DNA of 64,000 nucleotides, taken from Tsukamurella sputi (GTDB taxonomy: Bacteria; Actinomycetota; Actinomycetes; Mycobacteriales; Mycobacteriaceae). The DNA lies in assembly GCF_007858445.1 (NCBI RefSeq), contig NZ_VIGV01000012.1:1-64000 (forward strand), written 5' to 3'. Shown here piece after piece: positions 15,567 to 26,514 of the stretch (positions are counted from its first letter, which is position 1; each line of letters begins with the position of its first letter). The notes below the pieces were generated by a model, which saw only the letters and a program-made list of their open reading frames with translations, was not told the origin of the DNA and ran no database searches. The position numbers and the translations under genes were made by a program.

Positions 15567-17135
15567 CTCGCCGACTGGCTCGTGCGCGACGTCGAGAGGC
15601 TCGTCCGCGCGGCGCACCGGGCCGGCCGCCGCATCGCGCGCCGGTGCGGGTGCGGGTGCGGGTGCGGGCACCGCACCGTCGGACGACGGTACCGGGACGG
15701 TCTGCTCGACGGTCCCCACGGTCACCGTGCGGGTGCGCCGCATCGAGAAGGTGACCTCCTCGACCTCCTCGTAGGACTGCTGCACCGTGCGGGTCTCCCC
15801 GCCCGGCAGGACGCGGGCGACGAGCGGCGGCATCAGGGGCCGCACGAAGCCGGCGATCGTGCGCGCGGCCTCGTCGAGGACGGGCGGCACGAACGGGTTC
15901 GGCTTGCGCAGGACCTCCCGTGGCGGGACCGCTGGTGCGGTGTCGGCGACGGTGGCCGGCAGGTGCGGGGTGGTCTCGTCGGGCACGGGCGCCTCCTCGG
16001 CGGGCTCGCGGGTCTCGTCGATGACGGGCTCGCCCGCCGGCGTGCGGCCGGGGACGGGGATCGGTCCGGTCGGGGTCTCATCGCCGACGGGCTGCCCCGC
16101 CGTGATCAGGCTCGCCGCCTCCGCGGCGGCAGCGATCGGCAGGAAGTCGTCGTCCGGGACGGGGACTCCCTCGGACGACGGCGCAGGACGGACGTACCGG
16201 CGGGCGCTGACCGCCACCGGCTCGAACCCGGAGGCCTCCAGCGCGGCGGCCCCCTCGGCCACACCTCCACCGATCGCGGGGAGGACCCGAGTGAGAGAGT
16301 CCAGCGCGGGCGAGTCGTGCGCCAGCGCGAGTTCCACGCGCCGTTCCTGCTCCCGACGGTCGATGGCGAGCTGCGCGGCGGCGGCCAGTCGCTCGCTCTC
16401 GAGTTCCTGCCGACGGCGGATGTCGCGGGCGGTGTCGCCGCGCCACAGCCGCAGGAGCAGAGGCAGCAGCGCCAGCACCGCGCACACGAGGTCGATCGCG
16501 CCCCGGAGCCCGGCCGAGGGCAGCGAATGCGCCGTGACGCCGTTGAGCGCGACCCAGCGCGCACCGATCCCGTCGTCGGCGCCCGCGACGGCGTCGTCCC
16601 GCGCGACGGTGACCTCGGCTCTCGCCGCCGCGACGCGCGCGTCGCGGCCGGGTGCGTCCTTGGCCCGGGCGGCGGTCGCACGGTCGAGGTCGGTCTGGGC
16701 GGCCGCCAGTCGTTGGTTGGCGGAACTGGTCTCCGGCCCCTGTCCCGGGACTCCCGTGATCGACGTCTGCGGACAGGCGGGACCGGGACGGTACTCGCAG
16801 CGCGCGACGACGAGCGCCTGGTCACGACGGGTGGACGCCTCCGCGACCGCGGTGTCGAGGGCGGTGCGGTCCGCCACGGCGGCGTCGAGGTCCGCCTGGG
16901 CCGCACGCACCGCGGGCGCGGTCGTCGCAGAACTCTCGGCGTCCGTGCGCAGCCCGTCCTCGATCGCGCCGTTCAGCGCCAGCATCGACACGAGCTCGCC
17001 GACCACGAGCCCCGCGAGGACGAGCACGAGAGCCCGGCTCGGCAGCGCCGCCCGTCGGCCCGGTCGCGCGACCGCGACGCCGATCCCGCCGGTGACCAGC
17101 GCGGCGAGGACCGCGAGAACCAGGACCGTCGTCAT
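15507..17135 (-). CDS. DUF4407 domain membrane protein
   Basis: A 542-residue protein with two N-terminal helices (TTVLVLAVLAALVTGGIGVAV and LVLVLAGLVVGELVSMLAL), an extracytoplasmic coiled coil (about residues 55-200, with RAAQADLDAAVADRTALDTA and a CEYRPGPAC loop), a third helix (DLVCAVLALLPLLLRLW), and a long Pro/Glu-rich cytoplasmic tail ending in a repeated AP stretch. This matches DUF4407, whose function is unknown. ATG 17135 follows GGAGG by 5 nt. The tail is low-complexity, and its DNA contains four GGTGCG units (15643-15666). Confidence 0.75.
   Translation of the reverse strand: MTTVLVLAVLAALVTGGIGVAVARPGRRAALPSRALVLVLAGLVVGELVSMLALNGAIEDGLRTDAESSATTAPAVRAAQADLDAAVADRTALDTAVAEASTRRDQALVVARCEYRPGPACPQTSITGVPGQGPETSSANQRLAAAQTDLDRATAARAKDAPGRDARVAAARAEVTVARDDAVAGADDGIGARWVALNGVTAHSLPSAGLRGAIDLVCAVLALLPLLLRLWRGDTARDIRRRQELESERLAAAAQLAIDRREQERRVELALAHDSPALDSLTRVLPAIGGGVAEGAAALEASGFEPVAVSARRYVRPAPSSEGVPVPDDDFLPIAAAAEAASLITAGQPVGDETPTGPIPVPGRTPAGEPVIDETREPAEEAPVPDETTPHLPATVADTAPAVPPREVLRKPNPFVPPVLDEAARTIAGFVRPLMPPLVARVLPGGETRTVQQSYEEVEEVTFSMRRTRTVTVGTVEQTVPVPSSDGAVPAPAPAPAPARDAAAGPVRRADEPLDVAHEPVGELPGEGPRELGQPRELPGRQ
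15643..15666 (+). repeat. hexanucleotide repeat (GGTGCG x4)
   Basis: Four perfect 6-bp units within the DUF4407 gene encode the Ala-Pro stretch on the minus strand. Such a repeat could change length by slippage without breaking the frame. Confidence 0.7.
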
Positions 17136-17271
17136 GCCGCCTCCTCCGCCGCGATAGAACTCCACCGATCGTCTCTCACAGAAGAATCGCAGCCCGCACC
17201 CCGCCGCGCCCAATCCTGTGGCCCCTTTCACAGCGTGAAAGTACGCGCGAACCATGCACGCTCGACATCTC

Positions 17272-17307
17272 TAGACCGCACGGTCTATATTTAGACCATG
17301 CGGTCTA
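17272..17307 (+). promoter_or_regulatory. tandem TetR operator spanning promoter and start codon
   Basis: Two 16-bp sites of form TAGACC-N4-GGTCTA (17272-17287 and 17292-17307) are separated by 4 nt, so their centres are 20 bp apart, about two helical turns. Together they lie in a 44-bp imperfect palindrome (17268-17311, 20 of 22 base pairs). The -10 TATATT (17286-17291) lies between the sites and the tetR ATG (17298) lies inside the second. Tandem dimers would block RNA polymerase completely, as known for QacR-type regulators. Confidence 0.8.
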
Positions 17308-17932
17308 GAGATACGTTCACCTCCGAGCAGCGCCGGGCCCAGCTCGTCGACGCGGCCATCGCCGTGATCGCCGAGCACGGCTACCCGGCGGCGTCGGTCG
17401 CGAAGATCGCCGACCACGTCGGCATCGCGAAGTCCGTCGCCCTCTACCACTTCCGGACCAAGGACGAACTCGTCGCCGCCGTCACCGTCGCGGTCTTCGC
17501 CACGGCGGCCGGTCACATCGTCCCGGCGATCGCGGCGGCCGACACGGCCACCGACAAGCTCGCGGCCTACATCCGCAGCAATGCGACGTTCCTCGCCGAG
17601 CACCGCGCCGAGACGATCGCCCTGCGCGAGATCGCCACCACCTATCGCTCCGCTGACGGCCGCCGCTTCGACGAGGCCGTCACCGAGGACACCGCGACGA
17701 ACCCACCGCAGGGCGATCTCGCGCTCCTGGACCCCGCGGCGATCTTCGCCCTCGGCGTCTCCAGCGGAGAGTTCCGGGCCGATCTCGACCCGATCCGCGC
17801 CGGCTCCGCGCTCCGCGGCGCCCTCGACGGCGCCGCGACCGACCTCGCCCGACTGTCCGCGATCGGCGTGACGTACGACCCGATCGCCTACGGCGAGACC
17901 CTGGTCGACATCTTCACCCGAGGAGTCCTCGC

Positions 17933-17936
<4 letters not shown>
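17298..17936 (+). CDS. TetR family regulator of the glycosyltransferase-AtpE-ADH operon
   Basis: A 212-residue TetR-type repressor. The helix-turn-helix is SVAKIADHVGIAKSVALYHF (about residues 36-55), preceded by RRAQLVDAAIAVIAEHGYPAA. The ligand domain shows a C-terminal TetR fold with FALGVSSGEFRADLDPIRAGSALRGALDG. It starts at ATG 17298 without a ribosome site, 6 nt after TATATT. Its own start lies in the tandem operator, so strong autoregulation is expected. The stop overlaps the glycosyltransferase ATG by 4 nt. Confidence 0.9.
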
Positions 17937-19439
<1,503 letters not shown>

Positions 19440-19446
19440 TGGACTC

Positions 19447-20490
19447 ATGACACCGACGATGCGCGCGCAGCGATTCCACGCCGACACGAAGACCATCACC
19501 GTCGAGGACGTGCCGATCCCCGAGCCCGGCCCCGGCGAGGTGCTGGTGAAGGTCGCCTTCTGCGGCATCTGTCACTCGGACCTGAGCCTCATCAACGGGA
19601 CGTTCCCGGCGATGCTTCCGGAGGTCACCCAGGGCCACGAGGCCTCGGGGACCATCGCGAAGCTGGGCCCCGGCGTGACGGGGTGGTCCGAGGGCGACCG
19701 GGTGATCGTCGCCGCGGGCCGGCCGTGCACCACGTGTCCGAACTGCCGGCGCGGCAACTTCGCCGACTGCACGCAGGTCAAGATCATGGCCTTCGCCTAC
19801 GACGGCGCCTGGGCCGAGTACACCGTCGCCCAGGCGGCCGGGCTCACGCGCGTCCCGGACAACGTCCCGCTGGAGCAGGCCGCGATCCTCGCGGACGCGG
19901 TGTCCACGCCCTACGGCGCGGTGGTGCGGACCGGGAAGGTCGGCGTCGGCGAGTCCGTCGGGGTCTGGGGCCTCGGCGGCGTCGGCACCCACGTCGTGCA
20001 GCTGGCGCGCCTCGTCGGCGCGGCGCCGATCATCGCGATCGACATCAACCCCGAGGTGCTCGAGCGCGCCCTGGACCTCGGCGCGGACCACGCCTTCGAC
20101 TCCCGCGACGAGGACCTCGGGGCGAAGATCGTGGAAGTGACCGGCGGCCGCGGACTCGACGTGGCCTTCGACGCCGTCGGCCTCAAGGCGACCTTCGAGC
20201 AGGCGCTGAGCCACCTCACCGTCGGCGGGCGCCTGGTCTCCGTCGGGATGAGCGATCAGGAACCGACCGTCGGGTCCACGACGATGCTCGGGCTCACCAA
20301 GAAGCAGGTACTCGGCCACCTCGGCTACAAGAACGTCGACATCGAAACCCTCGCGACACTGGTCTCGCTGGGACGCCTGGACCTGTCCCGCTCGATCAGC
20401 GGCATCGTGCCGCTGGAGGACATCGCCGCCGGTATCGAGCGGCTCGAACGCCACGAGGGCAACCCGATCCGCCTGCTCGTACAGCCCTAG
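19447..20490 (+). CDS. zinc-dependent alcohol dehydrogenase
   Basis: A 347-residue MDR dehydrogenase. Catalytic zinc ligands lie in AFCGICHSDLSL and QGHEASGTI. The structural zinc loop has four Cys in CTTCPNCRRGNFADC. The NAD(P) fold is VGVWGLGGVGTHVVQLARLVG, with AIDIN (acidic end of strand 2, suggesting NAD). Length is normal. The start at ATG 19447 lies 7 nt after the AtpE-like stop; ATG 19459 is also possible. As the last gene of the tetR operon it may oxidise or reduce the same compound that the glycosyltransferase modifies, which is an inference from layout. The 3' end overlaps the opposing gene by 4 nt. Confidence 0.88.
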   Translation: MTPTMRAQRFHADTKTITVEDVPIPEPGPGEVLVKVAFCGICHSDLSLINGTFPAMLPEVTQGHEASGTIAKLGPGVTGWSEGDRVIVAAGRPCTTCPNCRRGNFADCTQVKIMAFAYDGAWAEYTVAQAAGLTRVPDNVPLEQAAILADAVSTPYGAVVRTGKVGVGESVGVWGLGGVGTHVVQLARLVGAAPIIAIDINPEVLERALDLGADHAFDSRDEDLGAKIVEVTGGRGLDVAFDAVGLKATFEQALSHLTVGGRLVSVGMSDQEPTVGSTTMLGLTKKQVLGHLGYKNVDIETLATLVSLGRLDLSRSISGIVPLEDIAAGIERLERHEGNPIRLLVQP

Positions 20491-21368
20491 AGCACCCCGG
20501 CGAGATCCGCGCGCAGCGAATCCAGCGCGGGCGTGGCGCGCGGCGTCATGGCGCGCCACGCGTCGAGGATGCGCAGGCTCTGCTCCGCGTGCCGGACGAA
20601 GTGGTTGCCCGCGAACTTGGGGAAGTCGAAGGGCGCCGTCCGGCAGAACCGCCGCAGCACCGCACGGACCACGACCGGGGGAGGCGCGAACGCCGGCAGC
20701 CCGACGTCGGCGCGCATCGCCTCCGCCATCGCCCTGCCCGGGCGGCGCAGCCGACGCAGGAACGTGGGCCAGTCACCGCCGACGATCGCCAGCTCCGCCG
20801 CGTAGGGCACCATGAGCACTCCCACGGCTGCGGCGGCCTTCGCGGGCGCCCGCCCGATCACCGTCGGGTACTCGGCGGCGAGGCGCTGGGGCAGGTCCCG
20901 CGGAGCCCCCTCCACCGCGACCGCCGACAGTGCGGGCATCAACGGCGGCACCCAGTACTCGGCGCGGGTCTCGATTCCCCGGGAGGTCGCGAAGGACAGC
21001 AGCCCCGGTGCGAGCGTGACGACATCGGCCTCGGGGAAGATCCGCTGGGCGATCGCCGCATCGCCGATGACGGGGCTCGTGACGCCGACGACCGTCGGCC
21101 GCGCCGAGGCCAGCGCAGTGACCGTGACATCGTCCAGCTCTCCCGGCGCGGAGGTCAGGATCAGTAGGTCGACGGTGCCCGGCTCGACGTCCGCGTACGG
21201 CACCACCGGCACGGTCCGCACAGCGCCCGAAGGGCTGACTGCGGTGAGGAGGGCACCGTCGCGGCGGGATGCGGCCCGCACGTCGGCCCCGGTGCCCGAG
21301 AGCAGGGCTCCCGCCCCCGCGGCCACCGCACCGGCACCCTGGATCAGGACCCGCCTGCTCGCGCTCAT
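20487..21368 (-). CDS. ketopantoate reductase-like NAD(P)-binding protein
   Basis: A 293-residue protein with an N-terminal Rossmann fold (RVLIQGAGAVAAGAGALLSG) and a C-terminal helical domain, as in ApbA/PanE 2-dehydropantoate 2-reductases. The nucleotide motif GAGAVA is intact, VDLLILTSAP is the second strand, and VGVTSPVIGD lies where the active-site region begins. The usual catalytic Lys of PanE is not obvious, so a true pantoate role is doubtful. ATG 21368 overlaps the recD stop (ATGA), placing it last in the recCBD transcript; no functional link to recombination is known. Confidence 0.7.
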   Translation of the reverse strand: MSASRRVLIQGAGAVAAGAGALLSGTGADVRAASRRDGALLTAVSPSGAVRTVPVVPYADVEPGTVDLLILTSAPGELDDVTVTALASARPTVVGVTSPVIGDAAIAQRIFPEADVVTLAPGLLSFATSRGIETRAEYWVPPLMPALSAVAVEGAPRDLPQRLAAEYPTVIGRAPAKAAAAVGVLMVPYAAELAIVGGDWPTFLRRLRRPGRAMAEAMRADVGLPAFAPPPVVVRAVLRRFCRTAPFDFPKFAGNHFVRHAEQSLRILDAWRAMTPRATPALDSLRADLAGVL

Positions 21369-23167
21369 ACCCCAGCGTCACCCCGGAGGCCGCTCGCTCG
21401 CAACACCTGGCGCTCGACTCCCGCGCGCAGCGCCTCCTCGCCGCCGACCAGCCGAACGCGCCGCCGGGCGCGGGTGATGGCGGTGTAGAGCAGCTCACGG
21501 GTGAGCAGCCTCGAATCGGCGGGCGGGATCACCACCGATACCGCCTCGTACTGGCTACCCTGGCTGCGGTGGATCGTCATGGCGTAGACGGTGCGCACCG
21601 CGACCAGTTGGTTCGGGTACAGCAGCGCGACGTCGCCACCGCGGGCGAACGCGGCCCGCAGATCCGCCGGATCGCCCTCGTGCGCGATGACAACGCCCAC
21701 GTCGCCGTTGTAGACCTTCGTGTCGTAGTCGTTGGCCGTCACCAGCAGGGGCTGACCGGCGTACCAGCCGGCACCACCGCGGATCCCCGCCCATTCCTCG
21801 GCGAGCTGCGCCCACCGGGTCACACCCGACGGCCCCTCCGAGTGCGCGCACAGGACGCGGTGCAGCTGGACGCCGGCGGCGGCCTCCGCGGCGAGGCCGC
21901 GCTGCGCCGCAGCCACGGTCACGGCGCTCGTGCGCTCGACGTCGGCACGCAGGCCGTCGAGATCGTCGGCCTCGCACCACTCGATCGCGCCGTCGCCGCC
22001 CGCGCGCGCCAGTTCGACGACGCGGTCCGCGTCACCGCGGCGCACCGCGTCAGCCAGATCGCCGAGCGCGCCCGCGAACCGGCGCCCCCGCCGCAGCCGC
22101 ACCACACCGCGCGCGGCGTCCGAGAGCTCGGCGCCGTCCAGCGGCGTCTCCTGTTCCCCCGTGCGTGCGGCCTCGTCCGCCAGCAGCGCCTGAAGCTCGG
22201 GCGACGGCGCGGTCGTCACGCCGCGGGCGACGAGATCGCCGAGCACCGCTCCCGCGTCGACCGAGGCCAGCTGGTCGGGGTCGCCGACCAGGATCAACCG
22301 CGCTTCGGGCCGCAGCGCCTCCAGCAACCGGCACATGATGGTCAGCGAGACCATGGAGGTCTCGTCGACCACCACCACGTCGTAGGGCAGGTGGTTGCTC
22401 GCGTCGTGCCGGAACCGGCTCGCGTTGCCCGGCTTGAAGCCGAGCATGCGGTGGATCGTCTGCGCCGGGATCTCCCGCGGCAGGCCGAGCGTCTCACCCT
22501 GCGCGCGGACCTCGCCCGCGAGCTGGGCCGCGGCGCGCCCGGTGGGCGCGGCCAGCCCCACCCGCAGGTCCGGGCCGTGCTGATCGAAGAGCAGCGCCAG
22601 GATCCGCGCGACCGTGTAGGTCTTGCCGGTGCCCGGGCCTCCGGCGAGCACCGTCGTCTGCCCGAGCACCGAGGCCGCGGCCGCGAGTCGCTGGCGGTCG
22701 GGCCCGGGTTCGGGAAAACGCGCCCGCAGACCCTCGCGCAGCCGCGCGGCGTCCACGCCGGGTGCAGCGCCCCCGCGGGCGTCGAGGATCGAGCGGACCG
22801 TCTCCTCCTGCCGGTGGTACCGATCGAGGTACAGCAGTTCGTCGCCGACGAGCCGCAGCGGCCGCAGCGGCCCGGACGCGGCGCCGACGACGAGCGGGCT
22901 GCGGCGCAGCCCGGCGCGGACGGCCTCGTCGTCGGGCCAGGGCAGCGCGGCGACATCGACCTCGCCGTCGCCGTCGACGGCGACGTCCCGCAGTCGGGTG
23001 AGTTCGAGGCACACGGACCCGAGCCGTACGGCGCGGGTGGCGAGCGCCGCCGCGAGTAGGACCGCCTCGTCGGACTCACCGCCGAGCCGCCCCAGCGTGG
23101 CCGCGACGTGCACGTCCGCCGGCCCGAGGACGCCGGCCTCGGCGAAGATCTCCAGCAGGGATGTCAC
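21365..23167 (-). CDS. recD: RecBCD enzyme, alpha subunit (RecD)
   Basis: A 600-residue superfamily 1B 5'-3' helicase, the fast motor of RecBCD. An N-terminal domain that contacts RecC is followed by Walker A (VLAGGPGTGKTYTVARIL), motif II DVVVVDETSM, motif III LILVGDPDQLASVDAGAVL, and the C-terminal motifs MTIHRSQGSQYEAV (motif V) and LLYTAITRARRRV (motif VI). The start is GTG 23167, which overlaps the recB stop (GTGA). Length and motif order are normal for RecD. Confidence 0.95.
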   Translation of the reverse strand: MTSLLEIFAEAGVLGPADVHVAATLGRLGGESDEAVLLAAALATRAVRLGSVCLELTRLRDVAVDGDGEVDVAALPWPDDEAVRAGLRRSPLVVGAASGPLRPLRLVGDELLYLDRYHRQEETVRSILDARGGAAPGVDAARLREGLRARFPEPGPDRQRLAAAASVLGQTTVLAGGPGTGKTYTVARILALLFDQHGPDLRVGLAAPTGRAAAQLAGEVRAQGETLGLPREIPAQTIHRMLGFKPGNASRFRHDASNHLPYDVVVVDETSMVSLTIMCRLLEALRPEARLILVGDPDQLASVDAGAVLGDLVARGVTTAPSPELQALLADEAARTGEQETPLDGAELSDAARGVVRLRRGRRFAGALGDLADAVRRGDADRVVELARAGGDGAIEWCEADDLDGLRADVERTSAVTVAAAQRGLAAEAAAGVQLHRVLCAHSEGPSGVTRWAQLAEEWAGIRGGAGWYAGQPLLVTANDYDTKVYNGDVGVVIAHEGDPADLRAAFARGGDVALLYPNQLVAVRTVYAMTIHRSQGSQYEAVSVVIPPADSRLLTRELLYTAITRARRRVRLVGGEEALRAGVERQVLRASGLRGDAGV

Positions 23168-26100
23168 GACGCTCCTCCCGCCAGCGCGTCCGACACCGCG
23201 ACCACGAGGTCGGCGGGCGGATGCCACTCGAAGACGCCCGCGCCCGGCGGGCCGTCCGGCCCGATCATCGCGCGCACGAAGTGGTACTGGATCACGCCGA
23301 GGTGCGTCTGCGGCGCGTACCCCGGCACCCGCCAGGTCAGGAACCGGTGCAGGGCCACGGAGTACAGCAGGGCCTGCAGCACGTAGTGCGACGAGATCAT
23401 CTCCCGCGCCATCGCCTCCGGTGTGTAGTCCGCGGTGGTGAGATCGCCCCGCGCGAGCCGGTTCGTCTTGTAGTCGACCACGGTGAACCGGGGCCCCTGC
23501 GCGGTCTCGACCCGGAGCACGGAGTCGATGCTGCCGGTGAGGTAGCCGCGCAGCGCGGCGCCGGGGACCTCCCGCAGCCGCTCCGCGTACGTGGCCAGCG
23601 GATCGTCCGCCGGCAGGTGCCGGTCGAGGAGATCCGCGATCGTCGCCAACGTGGCCGCGCCCCCGTCCGAGCCGAGCGGCAGTTCGAAATCGAGCTCCGC
23701 GAGGTGATCCCCGGGCGCGATCTCCGCGAGCGTGAGGTGGGCGAGATCGCCGGTGCCGAGCGGTGTTCGCAGCACGGCCAGCAGTGCCGCGGCCACCTCC
23801 GCCGGATCGTCCGGGGTGGCGCCGTACTCCGCGGCCTCCCGGCAGCGCGTGAGTACCTCCGCGGCGAGATCCGGCGCGCCGGTGTCGACGTGCTCGAGGA
23901 TCTCGTGCACCAGGGTGCCGAAGACCGCGCCGCCCGACAGGCCGTTCATCAGCGACGACGGTGCGCCACCCGCCTCCGTCGGCGCGCTCATCGGCTCCTC
24001 GTCCGGTTCGTCGTCGGTGATCGGTTCCTCCGGCTCACTCCCGGTGTCGGGCGTGATCTCGGCCGGGCCGTGCGCCGCGTCGGCGACGAGCGCCGAGTAG
24101 CTGGTGCGCCGCCAGGTGGGGTCGATCCGGCGGCTCGCGCGCCCGAGCTCGAGCGCGGGATAAGTCCGGTCGGAGGGCCGCCAGTGCTCGGGCTCGAGGA
24201 CGGGAAGGTCGACGGCCTCGATCGACACCGATGCCTCGATCGGCGCGGCCCATTCCCGCAGTCGCGGGGCCACATCGGCATCGCGCGGGATGGGCGCCCG
24301 GTCCGCGGGGATCCGCCCGCCGCCGACCTCCGAGAACACCAGCCGGTGCAGTGGAGAGCTGCGGGTGGTGGTTCCGGGGGCCCACCACAGGACGAGACGC
24401 GATTGCGCCCGGGTGGCGCCGACGTAGAACAGCCGCAGCTCCTCGCCCGCCGCCTCCCGTTGCGAGACGGCGTACCGCTCGGCGTAGCCCGGCGCGTACT
24501 CGCCGCCCACGTCGATGAGGCGATCGCCGTTGTCGTCGTGGAAGACGAAAGTCTTTTTACCGCCGAAGGATCCGTCGTCCCAGCCGAACGGGAGGTAGAC
24601 GATCGGGAACTGGAGGCCCTTGCTGGCGTGGACGGTCATGAGCTGGACCGCGGCGGTGTCGGTGGCCAGCCTTCGCGCGGGATCGGCGGTGCCGCCGAGG
24701 CCCGGATCCGCGATCCGGTCGGCGAGCCAGCGCGTGGCGGCGCCCAGCCCGAGGCCGAGCGTCACCGTGGCGTGCTGGACGAGTTCGGCGACGTGCCGCA
24801 GGTCGGTGAGCACCCGCTCGCCGCCGACGTGACCGAGCAGGCGCTCGTCGAACCGCGAGCGGGTGGCGAGCGCGTCGAACATCGCGGCGAAGCCCGCCCG
24901 GGCGAAGATCCCCGCCAGGGTGCGCAGCCGTCCGCTGATCGCGGAGACCAGCTCGTCGCCGCGCTCGTCCAGGTCGCGGGCGGTGAACTCGAACAGCGGC
25001 GTGAGCGCCGCGAGCCGGGCGCGGTCGCTGCGGCCCGGGTTCTCCAGGGCCTGCAGCACCCGCAGCCAGTCGACGGCCGCAGCCGTGGTGAAGACGCTCG
25101 CGCCGCCCGCCGCGACGGCCGGGACCCCGTACTCCTGCAGCAGCGACTGCAGCTCCGCGACGTGGGCGTTCTTGCGGACCAGGACGGCGATGTCGCCCGG
25201 ACGCAGCTCCCGTCGTTCACCGGACTCCGTCTCCAGTTCCTCCCCCGCGACCAGGGTGCGGGTGATGTCGGCGGCGGCGTCGCGGAGCACGGCGGGCCGC
25301 ACGTTGCGCACATACGGAGTACCCGACTGCGTCTTCGGCCCCAGTCCGTTCGAGCCCAGGTGCCGCAACCGCAGCGGGGCTCCTCCCGGGAGCCGGGACG
25401 TCGCGCGGGAGGCCTCCACGGAGCCGGCCACGATCTGCGGATCGCCCAGCGCGACATCGCCGTAGAGGTGCTGCAGAGCCTTCACCAGGGGCGCGTCGGT
25501 CCGGCGGTTGACGTCCAGCTCCCGCTTGACCGTCTCCTCGAGACTGACCGCCCTGAGATAGCTGGTGACCTCCGCGCCGCGGAAGGCGTAGATCGCCTGC
25601 TTCGGGTCGCCGACGAGCACCAGCGTGCTCGCCCCGTGGAAGGCGTCGTGCAGGACGGCCCACTGCACCGGATCGGTGTCCTGGAACTCGTCGACCAGGA
25701 CCACCGAGTACAGGGCCCGCAGGCGCGCGCGGGCGCGGTGGCCGTGGTCGCGATCGGTGAGCGCGTCGTGCAGCAGACCCTGTAGGTCGTCGAAGTCGCG
25801 CAGCCGTCCCATCCGCTTGCGGCGGAACACCTCCCCGCGGACGGCGCGCGCGTAGTCGACCCGGAGCGCCGTCTCCGAGCCGGGCTCGGCATCGTCGGGC
25901 GTGATGGCCGCGCGCGGGTTCGCGACCACGGTGCGGGCGTAGATCCGGGCGTCGGCGAGGGAGAAGGGCGCGCGCTCGCGGCCCGCGAACATTCCGAGGT
26001 AGACGTCCTCCGCGACCTCCTGGACGAGATCGTCGACGTCCTCGACGAAGACGGCGCCGGGCTCCAGATCCCCCGCGAGGCCCAGCGCGTCGAGCATCCG

Positions 26101-26514
26101 CTGGCAGAACCCGTGCGTCGTGGTGATGGTCGCGGCGTCGAAATCGGAGAGCGCGGTCACCAGTCGGCGGTGTCGTGCCGCGACCTCGCCGGCAGAGCCG
26201 GACGCGAGGTGCCGCACGAGCTCGTCCTCCGACGCGGCCGCCCCCGCGGGATCGCGCAGCGCACGCTCGGCCGAGAGCAAACGGGCCCGCGCGCGCTCGC
26301 GCAGTTCCTGGGTGGCGGCGCGGGAGAAGGTGATGAGCAGCATCTCCCCCAGCTCCGCGACGCCCTCGGCGACGTACCGCGTGAGCAGCCCGACGATGGC
26401 GTAGGTCTTGCCGGTGCCGGCGCTCGCCTCGAGCACCGTGGTGGTCGCCCCCGCGGGCAGCGGTCCGACCAGGTCGAAGGGCGCGGCGCCCAGGACGGGT
26501 TCACGGGCGCTCAT
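23164..26514 (-). CDS. recB: RecBCD enzyme, beta subunit (RecB)
   Basis: A 1116-residue UvrD-type 3'-5' helicase fused to a nuclease. Walker A is VLEASAGTGKTYAIVGLL (residues 27-44), followed by LLITFSRAATQELRERAR, VVLVDEFQDTDPVQW (motif II), LVLVGDPKQAIYAFRGAE (motif III), LMTVHASKGLQFPIVYLP (motif V) and RLFYVGATRAQSRLVL (motif VI). The C-terminal nuclease keeps HEILEH, GSIDSVLRV and VVDYKTNRL (metal and catalytic residues). ATG 26514 shares one base with the recC stop (TGATG). Confidence 0.95.
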   Translation of the reverse strand: MSAREPVLGAAPFDLVGPLPAGATTTVLEASAGTGKTYAIVGLLTRYVAEGVAELGEMLLITFSRAATQELRERARARLLSAERALRDPAGAAASEDELVRHLASGSAGEVAARHRRLVTALSDFDAATITTTHGFCQRMLDALGLAGDLEPGAVFVEDVDDLVQEVAEDVYLGMFAGRERAPFSLADARIYARTVVANPRAAITPDDAEPGSETALRVDYARAVRGEVFRRKRMGRLRDFDDLQGLLHDALTDRDHGHRARARLRALYSVVLVDEFQDTDPVQWAVLHDAFHGASTLVLVGDPKQAIYAFRGAEVTSYLRAVSLEETVKRELDVNRRTDAPLVKALQHLYGDVALGDPQIVAGSVEASRATSRLPGGAPLRLRHLGSNGLGPKTQSGTPYVRNVRPAVLRDAAADITRTLVAGEELETESGERRELRPGDIAVLVRKNAHVAELQSLLQEYGVPAVAAGGASVFTTAAAVDWLRVLQALENPGRSDRARLAALTPLFEFTARDLDERGDELVSAISGRLRTLAGIFARAGFAAMFDALATRSRFDERLLGHVGGERVLTDLRHVAELVQHATVTLGLGLGAATRWLADRIADPGLGGTADPARRLATDTAAVQLMTVHASKGLQFPIVYLPFGWDDGSFGGKKTFVFHDDNGDRLIDVGGEYAPGYAERYAVSQREAAGEELRLFYVGATRAQSRLVLWWAPGTTTRSSPLHRLVFSEVGGGRIPADRAPIPRDADVAPRLREWAAPIEASVSIEAVDLPVLEPEHWRPSDRTYPALELGRASRRIDPTWRRTSYSALVADAAHGPAEITPDTGSEPEEPITDDEPDEEPMSAPTEAGGAPSSLMNGLSGGAVFGTLVHEILEHVDTGAPDLAAEVLTRCREAAEYGATPDDPAEVAAALLAVLRTPLGTGDLAHLTLAEIAPGDHLAELDFELPLGSDGGAATLATIADLLDRHLPADDPLATYAERLREVPGAALRGYLTGSIDSVLRVETAQGPRFTVVDYKTNRLARGDLTTADYTPEAMAREMISSHYVLQALLYSVALHRFLTWRVPGYAPQTHLGVIQYHFVRAMIGPDGPPGAGVFEWHPPADLVVAVSDALAGGAS

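Noticed and set aside
15643-15666. CRISPR-like or other short-repeat arrays
   Set aside because: The repeats seen (GGTGCG x4, 24-bp x3, 120-bp x2) are in-frame coding repeats with no spacers between units. No CRISPR array or cas gene is present.
23161-25785. An 874-codon plus-strand frame opposite recB
   Set aside because: Antisense shadow of recB; no motif, start site or neighbour support.
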